A model generated the notes under the pieces. The model worked only from the letters and a program-made list of their open reading frames with translations. It was not told where the DNA came from and searched no databases. This document shows positions 21,746 to 32,821 of a stretch of 64,000 nt of DNA, piece after piece (within the stretch, counting starts at the first letter, position 1; every line of letters starts with the position of its first letter). Source of the stretch: Acidobacteriota bacterium (GTDB taxonomy: Bacteria > Acidobacteriota > Blastocatellia > Pyrinomonadales > Pyrinomonadaceae); NCBI GenBank assembly GCA_020199835.1, contig JAIVJV010000009.1, positions 248,001-312,000 of the forward strand. Reading direction: 5' to 3'. A program made the position numbers and the translations under genes.

Positions 21746-24295
21746 GTGAGTGGAACAACCAAGTCTTCGAAGATGCCTGAACGGACGACGCTACTAAGTT
21801 ACCTTGACGATTATGCACGCCGCGGGCGTGAAACCGTTTTCGTGCATCATCGCGGGCTGCGCAGGGTGCGCTGGTCGTACGAACGCCTCGTGGCCGAGGC
21901 ACACGGCTTCGCTAATGAGTTGACGGAACGCGGAATTCGTCACGGCGATCGCGTTCTGTTGTCCGGCGAGAACAGTCCCGAGTGGGCAACGGCGTTCTGG
22001 GGTTGTTGTTTGATCGGCGCGGTCGTCGTGCCACTCGATAAGGGCACCACGGACGACTTCGCCCGTTCGGTCGCCCAACAAACACAAGCCAGGTTATTGA
22101 TTACTGATCAGCGCCTATCGCTGGAAGTTCCTAAGATTCCCCTCCAACCGACCTCGCGCGAACACGCTACCTACGCTCCCAGCGCGCCGATAACCGAAGA
22201 CACAATAGTCGAAATCATCTACACCTCCGGCACGACCTCCGAACCCAAAGGCGTCGTCCTCACACATCGAAACATCGTCGCCAATCTCATCCCACTCGAA
22301 CGTGAGATCGCCAAGTACCTCAAGTGGGAACGCTATTTCCACCCGATTCGCTTTCTCAACCTCGTTCCGCTAAGCCACGTCTTCGGCCAATTCATGGGTC
22401 TGTTCGTGCCACAACTCCTCGGCGGTGAAGTTCACTTTCAGGAATCATTGAACCCCTCAGAGATCGTGCGCACCACGCGCAAGAATCGCATCTCCGTTAC
22501 CGTCCTCGTACCGCGCGTACTCGACGCGCTACGCGAGTGGATCGAACGCGACTACGCCACGCGCGGGCGCACCGACAAACTCAACGCACGTCTTAAAGCA
22601 ACGGGACGTTCCAGTTTTTTGCGGCGTTGGTGGTCCTTCCGCGACGTGCATCAACGCTTCGGCTGGAAGTTCTGGGCGTTTCTCTCCGGTGGCGCGACGC
22701 TCAGCGAACGAACGGAAGACTTCTGGCAACGGCTTGGCTACGCGGTGTTGCAGGGTTACGGCATGACCGAAACGGCGGCGCTGATCTCGGTCAATCATCC
22801 GTTCAAACGCAGCCGCGGCTCGATCGGAAGACTTATGCCGGGTCATGAAGTGAAGCTTGCTGAATCAGGCGAAATCCTCGTGCGCGGCGCTAGTGTCTCG
22901 CCTGGTTATTGGACCGGCAACGGTGATGTAAAGGGTGCAAACGACTGGCTACATACCGGCGACATCGGCGAGCTCGACGCCAACGGAAATCTCTACTTCA
23001 AAGGCCGGCAGAAAGACGTGATCGTCAACGCGGCCGGTTTGAACGTTTATCCGGAAGATCTCGAAGCCGCGCTCGATCGCCAACCGGAAATCCGCGCGAG
23101 TTGCGTCGTCGCGATCGAAGGCACACGCGGCGCCGAGCCGCACGCCGCGACCATTCCACATGATCGCGAAGCAAACATCGAAGCAGCAGTCAGACGCGCC
23201 AACGAACAGCTCGCCGAGTACCAGCAAATCCGTCGCTGGTCCATCTGGCCCGAACCCGACTTCCCCCGCACCACCACCCACAAGATCTTAAAACGCGACG
23301 TCGCCGAACAGTTGAAATCCGCTGTTCCAAATTCGCCAAATGTTTTTTCCCAACTCGCTCTCATTACCGGCAACGCGCAAACCGATCTCGATCCTTCAAC
23401 CCGACTGTCAGACCTGCAACTGGACTCGCTCGGCCGCGTCGAACTACTCAGCGCCCTCGAAGATCGCTACCAGGTCTCCCTCGACGAAGCAGCGTTCACC
23501 GCCGCCACAACCGTTAGCGACGTGCAAAAGCTCTTAACCGGTGAAATCGAAGAACGCGCAGTCGGGTATCCTTACCCGTCATGGCCTTGCTGGCCCATCG
23601 TCAACCTGATCCGTCTACTACTGTTCTACACGCTCATCCTCCCCATCACTCACATCATGAGCCGCATGTCCGTTTCCGGACGCGAACACGTCGCGCAACT
23701 CTCCGGTCCGGCGCTGTTCATCGCCAATCACGTCTCGCTCGGCGATCATGCCCTCATCCTTGCCGCGCTTCCTGTTCGCCGCCGGCACCGCCTTGCGATC
23801 GCCATGGAAGGCGAACTGCTACGCATGTGGTTACATCCACCAGCCGAAACCGATCTGCGCACGCGTTTGCGCTGGCGCGCGCAGTACGTCCTCGTCAATT
23901 TGTTCTTCCACGTTTTTCCGCTCCCGAAGAAGAGCGGGTTTCGCCGCAGTTTCACTTACGCAGGCGAGTGCATCGATCGCGGCGAGAGCGTGTTGGTCTT
24001 TCCGGAAGGCACACGCGCGCCGAAAGGTCAGATGCACATGGGACCATTCAAAGCAGGCATTGGCATACTCGCACAATCCCTCAACGTTCCCGTTGTGCCC
24101 GTCAGGCTCGAAGGTCTCTATGAACTGAAGCGCCGCAAGCAATACTTCGCGGATCCCGGAATGGTGCGTGTGATATTCAAAGAACCCGTCACTTTCAACG
24201 CCGACTCAACTCCCACGTCGATCTCGCAGGAACTCGAACGAACGGTGAACACAGATTTGACGAACCGGGAACAACTCGAGCCCGGCAGTGTCTAA
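21746..24295 (+). CDS. acyl ligase - acyl carrier protein - acyltransferase fusion
   Basis: An 849-residue three-domain protein. Residues 10-525 are an AMP-forming acyl-CoA/acyl-ACP ligase (YTSGTTSEPKG at 159-169, QGYGMTETA at 336-344, TGD at 404-406). Residues about 530-600 are an ACP with the phosphopantetheine site D-S-L (Ser561). Residues 610-849 are a PlsC-type 1-acylglycerophosphate acyltransferase with NHVSLGD (661-667) and FPEGTR (752-757). One chain could activate a fatty acid, hold it on its own ACP and pass it to a lysophospholipid. E. coli Aas has ligase and acyltransferase in the opposite order and no internal ACP. The GTG start at 21746 or the ATG at 21773 are both possible. Confidence 0.87.
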   Translation: MSGTTKSSKMPERTTLLSYLDDYARRGRETVFVHHRGLRRVRWSYERLVAEAHGFANELTERGIRHGDRVLLSGENSPEWATAFWGCCLIGAVVVPLDKGTTDDFARSVAQQTQARLLITDQRLSLEVPKIPLQPTSREHATYAPSAPITEDTIVEIIYTSGTTSEPKGVVLTHRNIVANLIPLEREIAKYLKWERYFHPIRFLNLVPLSHVFGQFMGLFVPQLLGGEVHFQESLNPSEIVRTTRKNRISVTVLVPRVLDALREWIERDYATRGRTDKLNARLKATGRSSFLRRWWSFRDVHQRFGWKFWAFLSGGATLSERTEDFWQRLGYAVLQGYGMTETAALISVNHPFKRSRGSIGRLMPGHEVKLAESGEILVRGASVSPGYWTGNGDVKGANDWLHTGDIGELDANGNLYFKGRQKDVIVNAAGLNVYPEDLEAALDRQPEIRASCVVAIEGTRGAEPHAATIPHDREANIEAAVRRANEQLAEYQQIRRWSIWPEPDFPRTTTHKILKRDVAEQLKSAVPNSPNVFSQLALITGNAQTDLDPSTRLSDLQLDSLGRVELLSALEDRYQVSLDEAAFTAATTVSDVQKLLTGEIEERAVGYPYPSWPCWPIVNLIRLLLFYTLILPITHIMSRMSVSGREHVAQLSGPALFIANHVSLGDHALILAALPVRRRHRLAIAMEGELLRMWLHPPAETDLRTRLRWRAQYVLVNLFFHVFPLPKKSGFRRSFTYAGECIDRGESVLVFPEGTRAPKGQMHMGPFKAGIGILAQSLNVPVVPVRLEGLYELKRRKQYFADPGMVRVIFKEPVTFNADSTPTSISQELERTVNTDLTNREQLEPGSV

Positions 24296-24301
24296 TCGTG
24301 C

Positions 24302-24613
24302 ATGTTTACTCTGAGTTGTTTCTACGAACCGTGGTGGGCGTACCTTCTCAGAATCCTTTTTGAAGGCAGTGCTGAGTTAATGCTCTACGCAACACCGGTC
24401 GCTATCTGCGCAGTCGTGTGGGACGTTTTCGGGAACAAAGAATCCACGCCCCAAGACATGACTGTCCTCGGGCTCGACGCAAGCGCCGAGACTTATTTGC
24501 CTTCCGGGAACTCTGTTTTTCCGCTCTGGACCGTACTGCTCTATTTACTCACAGGCTCCGTTACGTTCGGCATCGGCCTGCTCCTGTTCAATGCTGTGCA
24601 GGCCTTGAGCTAA
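24302..24613 (+). CDS. small membrane protein of unknown function
   Basis: A 103-residue protein with two or three hydrophobic segments ([47 protein letters not shown]). It starts six bases after the fusion gene and ends 20 bases before serS, so it is probably in the same transcript. I recognise no family. Confidence 0.55.
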   Translation: MFTLSCFYEPWWAYLLRILFEGSAELMLYATPVAICAVVWDVFGNKESTPQDMTVLGLDASAETYLPSGNSVFPLWTVLLYLLTGSVTFGIGLLLFNAVQALS

Positions 24614-24633
24614 TCAGTTACACTCACGCACCT

Positions 24634-25923
24634 ATGCTCGATCTGAACTACGTGCGTGAAAACACCGACAAGGTGCGCGAGGCCCTGGAGGCACGCCGCG
24701 CAGACACGACTGCTCTCGACGACTTTGCCCGGGCCGACGAAGAACGTCGCCGTACGATCGCTGAATCCGATCAACTCAACGCGCAGCGTAACGCGTCGAG
24801 CCGCGAAATCGGCGCATTGATGAAGGAAGGAAAAAAGGAAGAAGCTGACGCGCGGCGTGCTGAAGTCGGCACGTTGAAGGAACGGATTGCGGAGTTGGAC
24901 CAACTGCGTGCGCAAACAGAAGCGCGCATGAACGATCTGCTGTCGTCCTTGCCGAACATTCCGCACGACAGCGTGCCACGTGGCGAGAGCGAGGCCGATA
25001 ACGTCGAAGTACGTCGCTGGGGAACGGCGCCAGAGTTCAACTTCGAACCAAAAGATCACGTTGACTTAGGCGCCGCACTCGGCATTCTCGATCTGGAACG
25101 GGCCGCGAAGATCTCCGCCGCACGCTTCGCCATTCTCAACGGCGCCGGGGCGCGACTCGAACGCGCCCTGATCAACTTCATGCTCGACGTGCACACGCGC
25201 GAACACGGTTACAAGGAAACTCTGCCGCCGTTCATCGTGAATCGCAGTTCGCTGTTCGGCACCGCGCAATTACCGAAGTTTGAAGCCGATCTGTTCAAAC
25301 TCCAGGACGAACGCGAACTCTATCTGATTCCCACGGCAGAAGTGCCCGTCACGAACTACCATCGCGAAGAGATCCTCGACGCCACGCAACTGCCGTTTCG
25401 TTGGTGCGCCTACACGCCGTGTTTTCGTTCCGAAGCCGGCAGCTACGGACGCGACACTCGCGGCGTCATTCGCCAGCACCAGTTTGAAAAGGTGGAACTC
25501 GTCAAATACGCCCTGCCGGAAAACTCTTACGAGGAACTCGAATCGCTTACGCGCGACGCCGAAACCATCCTGCAAAGACTCAATTTGCACTATCGCGTCG
25601 TCACACTTTCAACCGCGGATATCGGCTTCGGCGCTGCGAAGACTTACGACCTCGAAGTCTGGCTGCCGTCCCAGAACACTTTCCGCGAGATCTCTTCCTG
25701 CTCAAACTACGAAGCGTTTCAGGCGCGCCGCGCGCAGATCCGTTTCCGCCGTGCAGGCGGATCCAAGCCGGAGTTCGTTCATACGCTGAACGGTTCCGGC
25801 CTGGCGATCGGACGTACGTGGATTGCGATACTGGAGAACTATCAGCAGGAAGACGGATCGGTGATCGTTCCCGGTGTGCTCAAACCTTACATGGGCGGTA
25901 TCGACGTGCTCGACCCTATTTAA
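24634..25923 (+). CDS. serS: seryl-tRNA synthetase
   Basis: A 429-residue class II aminoacyl-tRNA synthetase. The N-terminal coiled-coil arm that grips the tRNA-Ser long variable arm covers about residues 30-105. Motif 2 reads [26 protein letters not shown] and motif 3 reads [18 protein letters not shown]. The start is the ATG at 24634 giving [14 protein letters not shown], the family's standard N-terminus; the frame is open upstream but is not SerS-like. Its end overlaps the converging sppA end by eight bases. Confidence 0.96.
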   Translation: MLDLNYVRENTDKVREALEARRADTTALDDFARADEERRRTIAESDQLNAQRNASSREIGALMKEGKKEEADARRAEVGTLKERIAELDQLRAQTEARMNDLLSSLPNIPHDSVPRGESEADNVEVRRWGTAPEFNFEPKDHVDLGAALGILDLERAAKISAARFAILNGAGARLERALINFMLDVHTREHGYKETLPPFIVNRSSLFGTAQLPKFEADLFKLQDERELYLIPTAEVPVTNYHREEILDATQLPFRWCAYTPCFRSEAGSYGRDTRGVIRQHQFEKVELVKYALPENSYEELESLTRDAETILQRLNLHYRVVTLSTADIGFGAAKTYDLEVWLPSQNTFREISSCSNYEAFQARRAQIRFRRAGGSKPEFVHTLNGSGLAIGRTWIAILENYQQEDGSVIVPGVLKPYMGGIDVLDPI

Positions 25924-27706
25924 TTCTCAAGTCGAAAGGCATCATTAGCATCATCTCGCCATTCTTCATACGGTCCATCAACTGCATGTACCGCAACGCG
26001 CGGCGCGCGTCTTCGGGCAGCGACGCGTAAACCATTCGCTGTTGCTCCAGTTGCGTGTTTGAGTTTTCGCCGCCACTCAGCAACTGCTGAAGAAATGTTG
26101 TCGGGTAAGGGAAAATCACGCGTTCGACGCCTTTGTCTGCGGGAATCTTCGCGAGCTGTTTCGCGACGTCGATCGCGCGATCGAGTCCGCCAAACTCATC
26201 AACCAGGTGGCGATCTTTCGCCTGCGCCCCGGTCCAGACGCGGCCCTGGCCCACGGAATCGATAAACTGCGGATCTTGCTTGCGCCCCTTCGCGACCTTC
26301 GGCACGAAGTCCTGGTAGTACGTGGTCTTCACCCACTCTTCAAACTTCACACGCTCTTCGTCGGAAAACTTTTCCGTCTCGCGAAATATTCCCGCAGTCT
26401 TGCCGCGCAGTACGTACTCGTTGGAGATACCGAGCCAGTCGTAAAAACCACGCAGCACGGGCTTGCCCGCCACCACGCCGATCGATCCGGTGATCGTCGA
26501 TGGCTGCGCGAGGATCTTGCTCGCGCTCGCCGAGATGTAATAACCACCCGACGCAGCAACGTCGCTCATCGAAACAACCACCGGTTTCTTCGCATTCGCC
26601 ATTTCGACGGCGTGCCAAATGACGTCTGACGCCAAACCCGAGCCACCCGGACTATCAACCCGCAGCACGATCGCTTTAATCGTGTTATCCGCCGCCGCGT
26701 CATTCAAAGCCTTCGCCACCGTATCGGACCCGATCGACTGATCGCCCGACGGACTGTTCTGCGAGCTTCCGGAATTGATCTCTCCCGACGCATAGATCAC
26801 CGCGAGGCGTTCACCTTTGTTTAGACCAAGCGACTCCGGCGAGACGTCACGGTAATCAACAGCACGCACCGGAGTAAACGTATCCGAGTCTTTGTAGCCG
26901 AGCTGCTTCTTTAATTGTTTCTCGAGATCGTCGCGGTACATCGCGTCGTCGATGAGACCGGCTTCCTTCGCTTTCATGGCGTTGTACGGGGCGTTGTCGA
27001 TGATCGTGCGCACTTCGTCCGGAGACTTCTTGCGCGACTGCGCGATCGTGTTTATGAAGCGATTGTAAAGATCGTCGAGCAATTCGTTGATGTACTCGCG
27101 ATGGGCGTCGGTCATCTCTTTCTGCGTGAACATGTCGCCGGCGCTTTTGTATTTTCCGATCTGGTAGATATCGGGATAGATGCCGAGCTTATCCAGCGAG
27201 CCGCGGAAGAACATAACGTCGGCAGCGAGTCCGTTAACGAACAATACGCCGGGCGGCGGTACGATGATCTTGTCGCAAGCCGTGGCGATGTAATACTCCT
27301 TGTTCAAACCAAACTCGATGTACGCGTAAACGGGTTTACCCGACGAACGAAAATCCGTAATCGCGTCGCGAATCTCTTCGGCTTTGCCCCAGCCCACGCC
27401 CGACATGTTTATGTCGAGCAGGATGGCCTTGATGCGGTTGTCGACTTTCGCTTTCTTGAACTGCATAACCAGTCCAGTCAGTGACTGATCTGGACCACCC
27501 AATATTTTCTTGAACGGATCGTCGGGACTGTAATCGGGAAGCGTACCGGAGACGCGCAACGCGAGTACGCTGTTGTTGCGAATCGTTGGTTCGCTCTTGC
27601 GCAACGCGAGCCAGATCATGGCAATGCCTATGATGCCGACTAAAAGCAGCACTCCCAGTATTCCGGCGATAATCAAAGCTGTCTTTCGTGCACCTGACAT
27701 TGCCAT
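25916..27706 (-). CDS. sppA: signal peptide peptidase SppA, long (67K) type
   Basis: A 596-residue inner-membrane serine protease of family S49 that degrades cleaved signal peptides. There is one N-terminal transmembrane helix ([27 protein letters not shown]), followed by two tandem S49 domains. The second carries the nucleophile region [13 protein letters not shown] and the first the lysine region near [22 protein letters not shown] ribosome site precedes the ATG. The C-terminal coding end overlaps serS by eight bases tail to tail. Confidence 0.93.
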   Translation of the reverse strand: MAMSGARKTALIIAGILGVLLLVGIIGIAMIWLALRKSEPTIRNNSVLALRVSGTLPDYSPDDPFKKILGGPDQSLTGLVMQFKKAKVDNRIKAILLDINMSGVGWGKAEEIRDAITDFRSSGKPVYAYIEFGLNKEYYIATACDKIIVPPPGVLFVNGLAADVMFFRGSLDKLGIYPDIYQIGKYKSAGDMFTQKEMTDAHREYINELLDDLYNRFINTIAQSRKKSPDEVRTIIDNAPYNAMKAKEAGLIDDAMYRDDLEKQLKKQLGYKDSDTFTPVRAVDYRDVSPESLGLNKGERLAVIYASGEINSGSSQNSPSGDQSIGSDTVAKALNDAAADNTIKAIVLRVDSPGGSGLASDVIWHAVEMANAKKPVVVSMSDVAASGGYYISASASKILAQPSTITGSIGVVAGKPVLRGFYDWLGISNEYVLRGKTAGIFRETEKFSDEERVKFEEWVKTTYYQDFVPKVAKGRKQDPQFIDSVGQGRVWTGAQAKDRHLVDEFGGLDRAIDVAKQLAKIPADKGVERVIFPYPTTFLQQLLSGGENSNTQLEQQRMVYASLPEDARRALRYMQLMDRMKNGEMMLMMPFDLRIK

Positions 27707-27762
27707 ATCTTCAATCCTCGAAATTTTGGTTTGTTGTTTTACGCAAAGGGCGTTGAAAAGGT

Positions 27763-28875
27763 TTAACTGCGAACGATCCAGCCGCCAGCAACTACTTCAT
27801 CTCCGCGATAGAAGACCGTCGCCTGGCCGGGCGTGATGGCCCGTTGTGGTTCGTCAAAAACGATGCGGGCGCGCGCATCTGGCAGTGGAGTTATTGTAGC
27901 CGCGGCAGCCGTGTGGCGATAGCGCACGCGAACCTCCGCGCGCACCGGTTCCGCGGGATCCTCAAACGCGATCCAGTTGACGCCCGCCGCGATAAACTCC
28001 GTGCTCAACAACTCTTCCGCCGCGCCAACCGTCACCCGGTTACGATCCGAATTTATCGAGATCACATACAACGGCTTCTCGTTGGCGATACCGATGCCGC
28101 GTCGCTGCCCGACAGTGTACCGATGAATGCCTTCGTGTTGTCCGACGACGCGCCCGCTCGTATCAACGATCTCACCGGCGCCCGGCAAACGCTCGGTCGC
28201 ATCCTCTGCTTCGAGATAACGATCGATGAAACCGGCGTAATCGCCGTCGGGCACAAAACAGATCTCCTGCGACTCTTTCTTTTCCGCGACGCCGACCAGG
28301 CCGTGCTGTCGCGCGGCGTCACGCGCTTCGGGCTTCGACATCTCGCCGAGTGGGAAGAGGGCGCGCGAGAGTTGCGGCTGCGTCAGTTCCCAGAGAAAGT
28401 ATGATTGATCCTTCTGCTCGTTCCGCCCGCGCAACAAACGATAACGATTCGTCGACGGATCAAACTCCACTCGCGCGTAATGTCCGGTTGCGACTTTCTC
28501 GCATCCCAGGCTCACCGCGAGACGATCCAGCGACGCAAACTTCAAACGACTGTTGCAAGCGACGCAAGGGATCGGAGTCTCGCCGTTGAGGTAACTGGTG
28601 ACAAACGGCTGCACGACCGCGCGTTCAAAATCGCGTTCGAGATTCAACACGTAAAACGGAAAGCCAAGCTCTTCGGCGACGCGTCGCGCGTCGTAAACGT
28701 CATCAAGCGAACAGCAACGAGAAGGGAGCGGATCGCCGTTCTCATCGACGTTGATGCCCCGGCGTTGATCCCAGAGCTGCATCGTGAAGCCGACGAGTTC
28801 GTGACCTTGCTCTTTTAGAATTGCTGCTGCGGCTGAGGAATCCACGCCGCCACTCATTGCTACTGCTATTTTCAT
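27763..28875 (-). CDS. mnmA: tRNA-specific 2-thiouridylase MnmA
   Basis: A 370-residue enzyme that thiolates uridine-34 of Lys, Glu and Gln tRNAs. The PP-loop ATP site reads [15 protein letters not shown] at the very N-terminus. The catalytic cysteines lie in [11 protein letters not shown] and [12 protein letters not shown]. The frame is open far upstream, but the N-terminal family signature begins at the ATG 28875. The bases just before that ATG are a dispersed-type repeat (AACACGGATAACACAGAT), and no clear ribosome site is visible. Confidence 0.94.
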   Translation of the reverse strand: MKIAVAMSGGVDSSAAAAILKEQGHELVGFTMQLWDQRRGINVDENGDPLPSRCCSLDDVYDARRVAEELGFPFYVLNLERDFERAVVQPFVTSYLNGETPIPCVACNSRLKFASLDRLAVSLGCEKVATGHYARVEFDPSTNRYRLLRGRNEQKDQSYFLWELTQPQLSRALFPLGEMSKPEARDAARQHGLVGVAEKKESQEICFVPDGDYAGFIDRYLEAEDATERLPGAGEIVDTSGRVVGQHEGIHRYTVGQRRGIGIANEKPLYVISINSDRNRVTVGAAEELLSTEFIAAGVNWIAFEDPAEPVRAEVRVRYRHTAAAATITPLPDARARIVFDEPQRAITPGQATVFYRGDEVVAGGWIVRS

Positions 28876-28893
28876 ATCTGTGTTATCCGTGTT
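28876..28893 (-). repeat. ACACGGAT-type micro-repeat abutting the mnmA start
   Basis: On the minus strand this is AACACGGATAACACAGAT, two imperfect copies of a nine-base unit directly upstream of the mnmA ATG. A related tandem run is found inside the vWA gene at 31257-31290. Confidence 0.5.
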
Positions 28894-28962
28894 GCTTAAG
28901 CCACGGATTTTGGTCGCTTCACAACCGAATGTTAAGATACCCGACGACCCACTGAACCCAAA

Positions 28963-29769
28963 ATGCCTGAAAGCGCAATCCAGGACTATCGCGTCGCCAG
29001 CGAGCCGTTTTATCTCCCCGTCGCACGGGAGGTCGAACTCTTCGAAGCCGCCCATTCCGCGCGGCTGCCCGTAATTCTGAAGGGTCCGACCGGCTGCGGC
29101 AAAACGCGTTTTGTCGAACACATGGCGTGGCGTCTCGAACGTCCGCTGATCACCGTCGCCTGTCACGAAGACCTGTCGTCAACCGATCTGGTCGGACGTT
29201 TCCTCCTCGAAGGCGAGGAGACGATCTGGCACGACGGGCCACTCACTTCCGCCGTGCGCAACGGCGCGATCTGTTACCTCGACGAAGTTGTCGAAGCGCG
29301 CAAAGACACCGTCGTGATCATTCACCCGTTGACCGATCACCGGCGCCGTTTGCCCATTGAAAAACGCGGCACGATTCTGGAAGCGCCAGACGACTTCATG
29401 TTGGTCGTGTCTTACAACCCGGGTTATCAGTCGATCCTGAAAGACCTGAAGCAGTCGACGCGCCAGCGTTTCGTAGCCATCGAATTCGATTACCCGCCAC
29501 CGGAAATGGAAGCGGAAATCGTGGCGCGCGAAGGCGGAGTTGATGAAGGCACCGCGCGTGACCTGGTTTTGATCGGACAAAAAGTGCGCAACCTGCGGGG
29601 CCACGGTTTGGAAGAAGGCGTCTCGACGCGACTCCTGATCTACGCGGCCCAACTGATCGCGCTCGGTATCCCTCCTGTTGACGCTGCCGACGTGGCGATG
29701 TCGTCGCCAATCACTGACGACCGCGAGCTGCAACGCAGCATTCGCGAGATCATCACCACAGTCATCTAA
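28963..29769 (+). CDS. MoxR-family AAA+ ATPase, CbbQ/NirQ/NorQ type
   Basis: A 268-residue single-domain AAA+ protein. Walker A is GPTGCGKT (about 44-51) and Walker B is AICYLDEV. The family-specific [42 protein letters not shown] and the C-terminal lid are present. CbbQ proteins form hexamers that, with a vWA partner (CbbO/NorD), remodel and reactivate metalloenzymes such as Rubisco or nitric oxide reductase. No cbb, nor or nir gene lies in this window. It is followed 16 bases later by its vWA partner gene. Confidence 0.9.
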   Translation: MPESAIQDYRVASEPFYLPVAREVELFEAAHSARLPVILKGPTGCGKTRFVEHMAWRLERPLITVACHEDLSSTDLVGRFLLEGEETIWHDGPLTSAVRNGAICYLDEVVEARKDTVVIIHPLTDHRRRLPIEKRGTILEAPDDFMLVVSYNPGYQSILKDLKQSTRQRFVAIEFDYPPPEMEAEIVAREGGVDEGTARDLVLIGQKVRNLRGHGLEEGVSTRLLIYAAQLIALGIPPVDAADVAMSSPITDDRELQRSIREIITTVI

Positions 29770-29785
29770 GCCACGGACATTTCGG

Positions 29786-32700
29786 ATGGCGGAAGAACAC
29801 GAGTCAATTGAGCGGCAGTCGTTTCTTGAACTGACGCGCAGCATCGCCGGATTACCGTTGGACCAGGCCGCGGCGATTCTCGAGTCGAGTGCGTCGATCG
29901 CGTCAATCTCTTTGCGCGCGGGAATTGAATTTTTACGTGCGGCGCCGGCCGTGGCGCGCGTGTTGCAACCTGCGGAACTGCGCGCGTGGGGTGAGATGGG
30001 ACGCCGCCTCGCCATGAATGATTACGAAACCGCGGTCTCGTTCTTCATCGCGGGCGTCGAAGATCTGCAAACCGTTCCGGCGGAGTTGCTTCCGGCTATC
30101 TTCACGTTGAGCTCGCGGCAGATGATTCTCTCCACGTCGATTGGAAAAGAGACGCTTCATTCGCTGCCGCAGATCGTCGCCGAGATTGCTGACACTGATT
30201 TCATGGCGGCAGTTCTCGAAGTGGCCACCGAGATCGCGCGACGCTCCGCTAAACACAGCGCCGAGTTTCTCCACAACAGCACGCATGTTTTCGAGGCTTT
30301 GAAGTCGTTTAACGACGCGGAAGTCACTGCGGCCGCGACGGCTTTAGCGGGATCGTTTGCGACGCGCGCGGGCGGAATTGCCGCGGACGCGTGGACCGCG
30401 GTTCCCGACGCGCTCGCCGAACTCTCGCCGTTCGACGCCAAACGATTACTGACCAGCGCCAACGATTTTCTCGAACGAGGCGGCGGCGCAGCGCTGCACG
30501 TGCTGCTCGCGGGCGGAGAGATCCTGCGGCGCGCGCGGGAGATCTTCGACGACTGGATCGCGCTGTTGTGGGTCGTTGCCGCGCATGGAAACGCAAGTCT
30601 CGTCGCTTTCGTACGCAGCAGTCCGGGATTTTTGCGACTGCTCGGCGCAGAAATTAATCGCGATGACGCAATCGAACTTTCGCGACGCGTGCTCACGCTC
30701 ACGAAAGAGATCGGCGCGGTCGATGCGGAAGCGGCGCTTGCTTGTTTCCGGTCGAGTGCGCGTGCGTTACGCACTGTTTCGATTGAACAGTTTGAAGCGT
30801 GGGCGCGTCGCGGGCTTTCGACGAGTCGGGCAGACGCGCGTGCGCGGCGGAGTTACTTCTCGCTTGAAACGCGTGGCAGTTATGAGGCGTTACACAGTGG
30901 CGGCGCGGGTTTGGCATTGGATTCAGTGCAACACCTGCTGCGGTTGTACGTTGAGGCCTTGACGGGACGTGAAGTTGACGTCGCGCCGCTCGCGGCTGTG
31001 CCGGATGAAGCGCGGATTGGTGATGGACGAACGATTCATCTGCCGTCGCTGGTGAATGAGTTTGGCGAGGACGATTTGGATTTCAAGTTGTACAAGGTTT
31101 TGGCGGCGCACGCCGCGGGGCAGATTGAGTTCGGGACTTATGAGCGCGAGTTAGGTGTTGTTTACCGCGCGATAGCAGAGCTTTATACGAACGCAGACGC
31201 GCGTGATGCGTTTGCAATCGCTGATCAGTTGCTGCACATAAGCGAGAGCGAGGAAGACACGGATTACACGGATCCAGATGCGGATTACAGAGACGTCATC
31301 AAGCTGTTTCCGTTGCCTCAGCTGGCGCGGCGGATTTTTGGGACACTAGAGAACGGGCGCATTGATCGTCGCCTGCGGCTGACGTACCGGGGCCTGCGGC
31401 GCGATCTCGATCTGATCCGCGAACATCTCGGCCGCAGCCGTCCGCGAATCAATGAACTCCCGGGTTCGTTGGTTCCGTTCGAACTCCTGTTTCAAATCAC
31501 CATGCTGGGCGGCGCACGGGACGATGCGCGCCAACTCTACGGCCAGATCGTGTCGGAGATCGAAACCATCGTCGGCGATTATCTTTCCGCTCAAAACACC
31601 ACCGTCGCTGACACATTGATGGCTACCACGCGCGTTTACGAACTATTTAAATCCGTCACGCCGCTCGATGATTCAGTGCAGCAGGTCGAAGCGCCGGAAG
31701 ATCAAACTGAAGCTGAAGACGAGTCCGCGCTCACCGAACGAATGAAGCAGCAACAGACGCAGCAGATGCCCCAGCGCCGCGACGCGCGCGAGCTCTTCAA
31801 CGCGTGGAACGATCCTTCACCCGAAGGCGAGCCTGATGAACTCACCGGCGCCGACGCATGGTCGGAAGGCGAGAGCCCCGAACAAATGCTCTCCGAAGGC
31901 GAAGTCGCCTACAACTACGACGAGTGGGACCGCGAGCTGACCGATCATCGGCTCGGCTGGTGCCGCGTGATCGAGAAACGCGTCAAGCACGGCGATCGTT
32001 CTTTCGTCGAGCAAACGCGCGAACGCCACAAAGGCGTCATCTCTTCGATTCGCCACCAGTTTCAGCTCATGAAACCCGAGAACCTGACGCGTGTCGCGAA
32101 TGAAGTCGATGGTGAAGAGTTTGATCTCAACGCAGTCATCGACTACGTGATCGACCGGCGTGCGGACGGACAACAGTCGGAAAGGATCTATACGAAGCGT
32201 TTGCGCCGCCGTCGCGATGTGGCGGTTTCGTTTCTGTTGGACCAGTCGTCATCGACCGCGCGCACGATCGGCCGCCACCCGTTGCAACCGTACACGCGGC
32301 CCGGGCGCAGGATCATTGAGATAGAAAAAGAAGGATTGGTGTTGATGAGCGAAGCGCTCGAAGCCGTCGGCGACACTTATTCGATCAACGGCTTCACGTC
32401 TGAAGGCCGACGAAACGTGAAGTTCTACGTCGTGAAGGATTTCAACGAGAAGTACAACGACGAAGTGAAGCAACGGATCGGCGGCATCAACTACCAGAAC
32501 AACACGCGACTCGGCGCTGCGATTCGCCATGCAACGGCGAAGCTGGCGAAGCAGGATGCACGCACGCGGCTGTTGATTGTTTTGTCGGACGGGCGTCCTT
32601 ACGATCACGACTACGGTGATGCTCGTTACGCGCGTGAAGACACGCGTGAGGCGTTGCGGCAAGCGAAAAACGAAGGTATCACGCCGTTTTGCATCACGAT

Positions 32701-32821
32701 CGATCGCGAGTCAGAGGCTGAGCTGAAAGATTTATATGGCGAGATCGGGTACACGATTATCGATGATGTGTTGTCTTTGCCGGAGCGTTTGCCGGGGATT
32801 TACCGCAGATTAACTACCTAA
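29786..32821 (+). CDS. NorD/CbbO-type von Willebrand factor A protein
   Basis: A 1011-residue partner of the upstream CbbQ-type ATPase. A long helical N-terminal half (about 1-500) and an acidic linker (about 620-720) precede a C-terminal vWA domain (about 805-1005), whose metal site reads D-Q-S-S-S (Asp819) followed by TNN-like and S-D-G-R-P motifs. The helical part is longer than in many NorD proteins. Near residues 490-505 the coding sequence contains a run of ACACGGAT-like nine-mers, translated [13 protein letters not shown] use the ATG at 29786, after the CbbQ stop. The end overlaps the converging HyuB gene by 12 bases. Confidence 0.88.
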   Translation: MAEEHESIERQSFLELTRSIAGLPLDQAAAILESSASIASISLRAGIEFLRAAPAVARVLQPAELRAWGEMGRRLAMNDYETAVSFFIAGVEDLQTVPAELLPAIFTLSSRQMILSTSIGKETLHSLPQIVAEIADTDFMAAVLEVATEIARRSAKHSAEFLHNSTHVFEALKSFNDAEVTAAATALAGSFATRAGGIAADAWTAVPDALAELSPFDAKRLLTSANDFLERGGGAALHVLLAGGEILRRAREIFDDWIALLWVVAAHGNASLVAFVRSSPGFLRLLGAEINRDDAIELSRRVLTLTKEIGAVDAEAALACFRSSARALRTVSIEQFEAWARRGLSTSRADARARRSYFSLETRGSYEALHSGGAGLALDSVQHLLRLYVEALTGREVDVAPLAAVPDEARIGDGRTIHLPSLVNEFGEDDLDFKLYKVLAAHAAGQIEFGTYERELGVVYRAIAELYTNADARDAFAIADQLLHISESEEDTDYTDPDADYRDVIKLFPLPQLARRIFGTLENGRIDRRLRLTYRGLRRDLDLIREHLGRSRPRINELPGSLVPFELLFQITMLGGARDDARQLYGQIVSEIETIVGDYLSAQNTTVADTLMATTRVYELFKSVTPLDDSVQQVEAPEDQTEAEDESALTERMKQQQTQQMPQRRDARELFNAWNDPSPEGEPDELTGADAWSEGESPEQMLSEGEVAYNYDEWDRELTDHRLGWCRVIEKRVKHGDRSFVEQTRERHKGVISSIRHQFQLMKPENLTRVANEVDGEEFDLNAVIDYVIDRRADGQQSERIYTKRLRRRRDVAVSFLLDQSSSTARTIGRHPLQPYTRPGRRIIEIEKEGLVLMSEALEAVGDTYSINGFTSEGRRNVKFYVVKDFNEKYNDEVKQRIGGINYQNNTRLGAAIRHATAKLAKQDARTRLLIVLSDGRPYDHDYGDARYAREDTREALRQAKNEGITPFCITIDRESEAELKDLYGEIGYTIIDDVLSLPERLPGIYRRLTT
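31257..31290 (+). repeat. nine-base tandem micro-repeat inside the NorD-type gene
   Basis: ACACGGATT, ACACGGATC and, after three bases, ATGCGGATT follow one another in phase with the reading frame. They encode an acidic Asp/Tyr run. The unit matches the one just upstream of mnmA. Confidence 0.5.

Noticed and set aside
24614..24633. Possible T-box leader before serS
   Set aside because: The spacer is only 20 bases, far too short for such a riboswitch.
28876..29166. N-terminal extension of MnmA
   Set aside because: The PP-loop signature of MnmA begins right after the ATG at 28875; the upstream part overlaps the divergent CbbQ gene.
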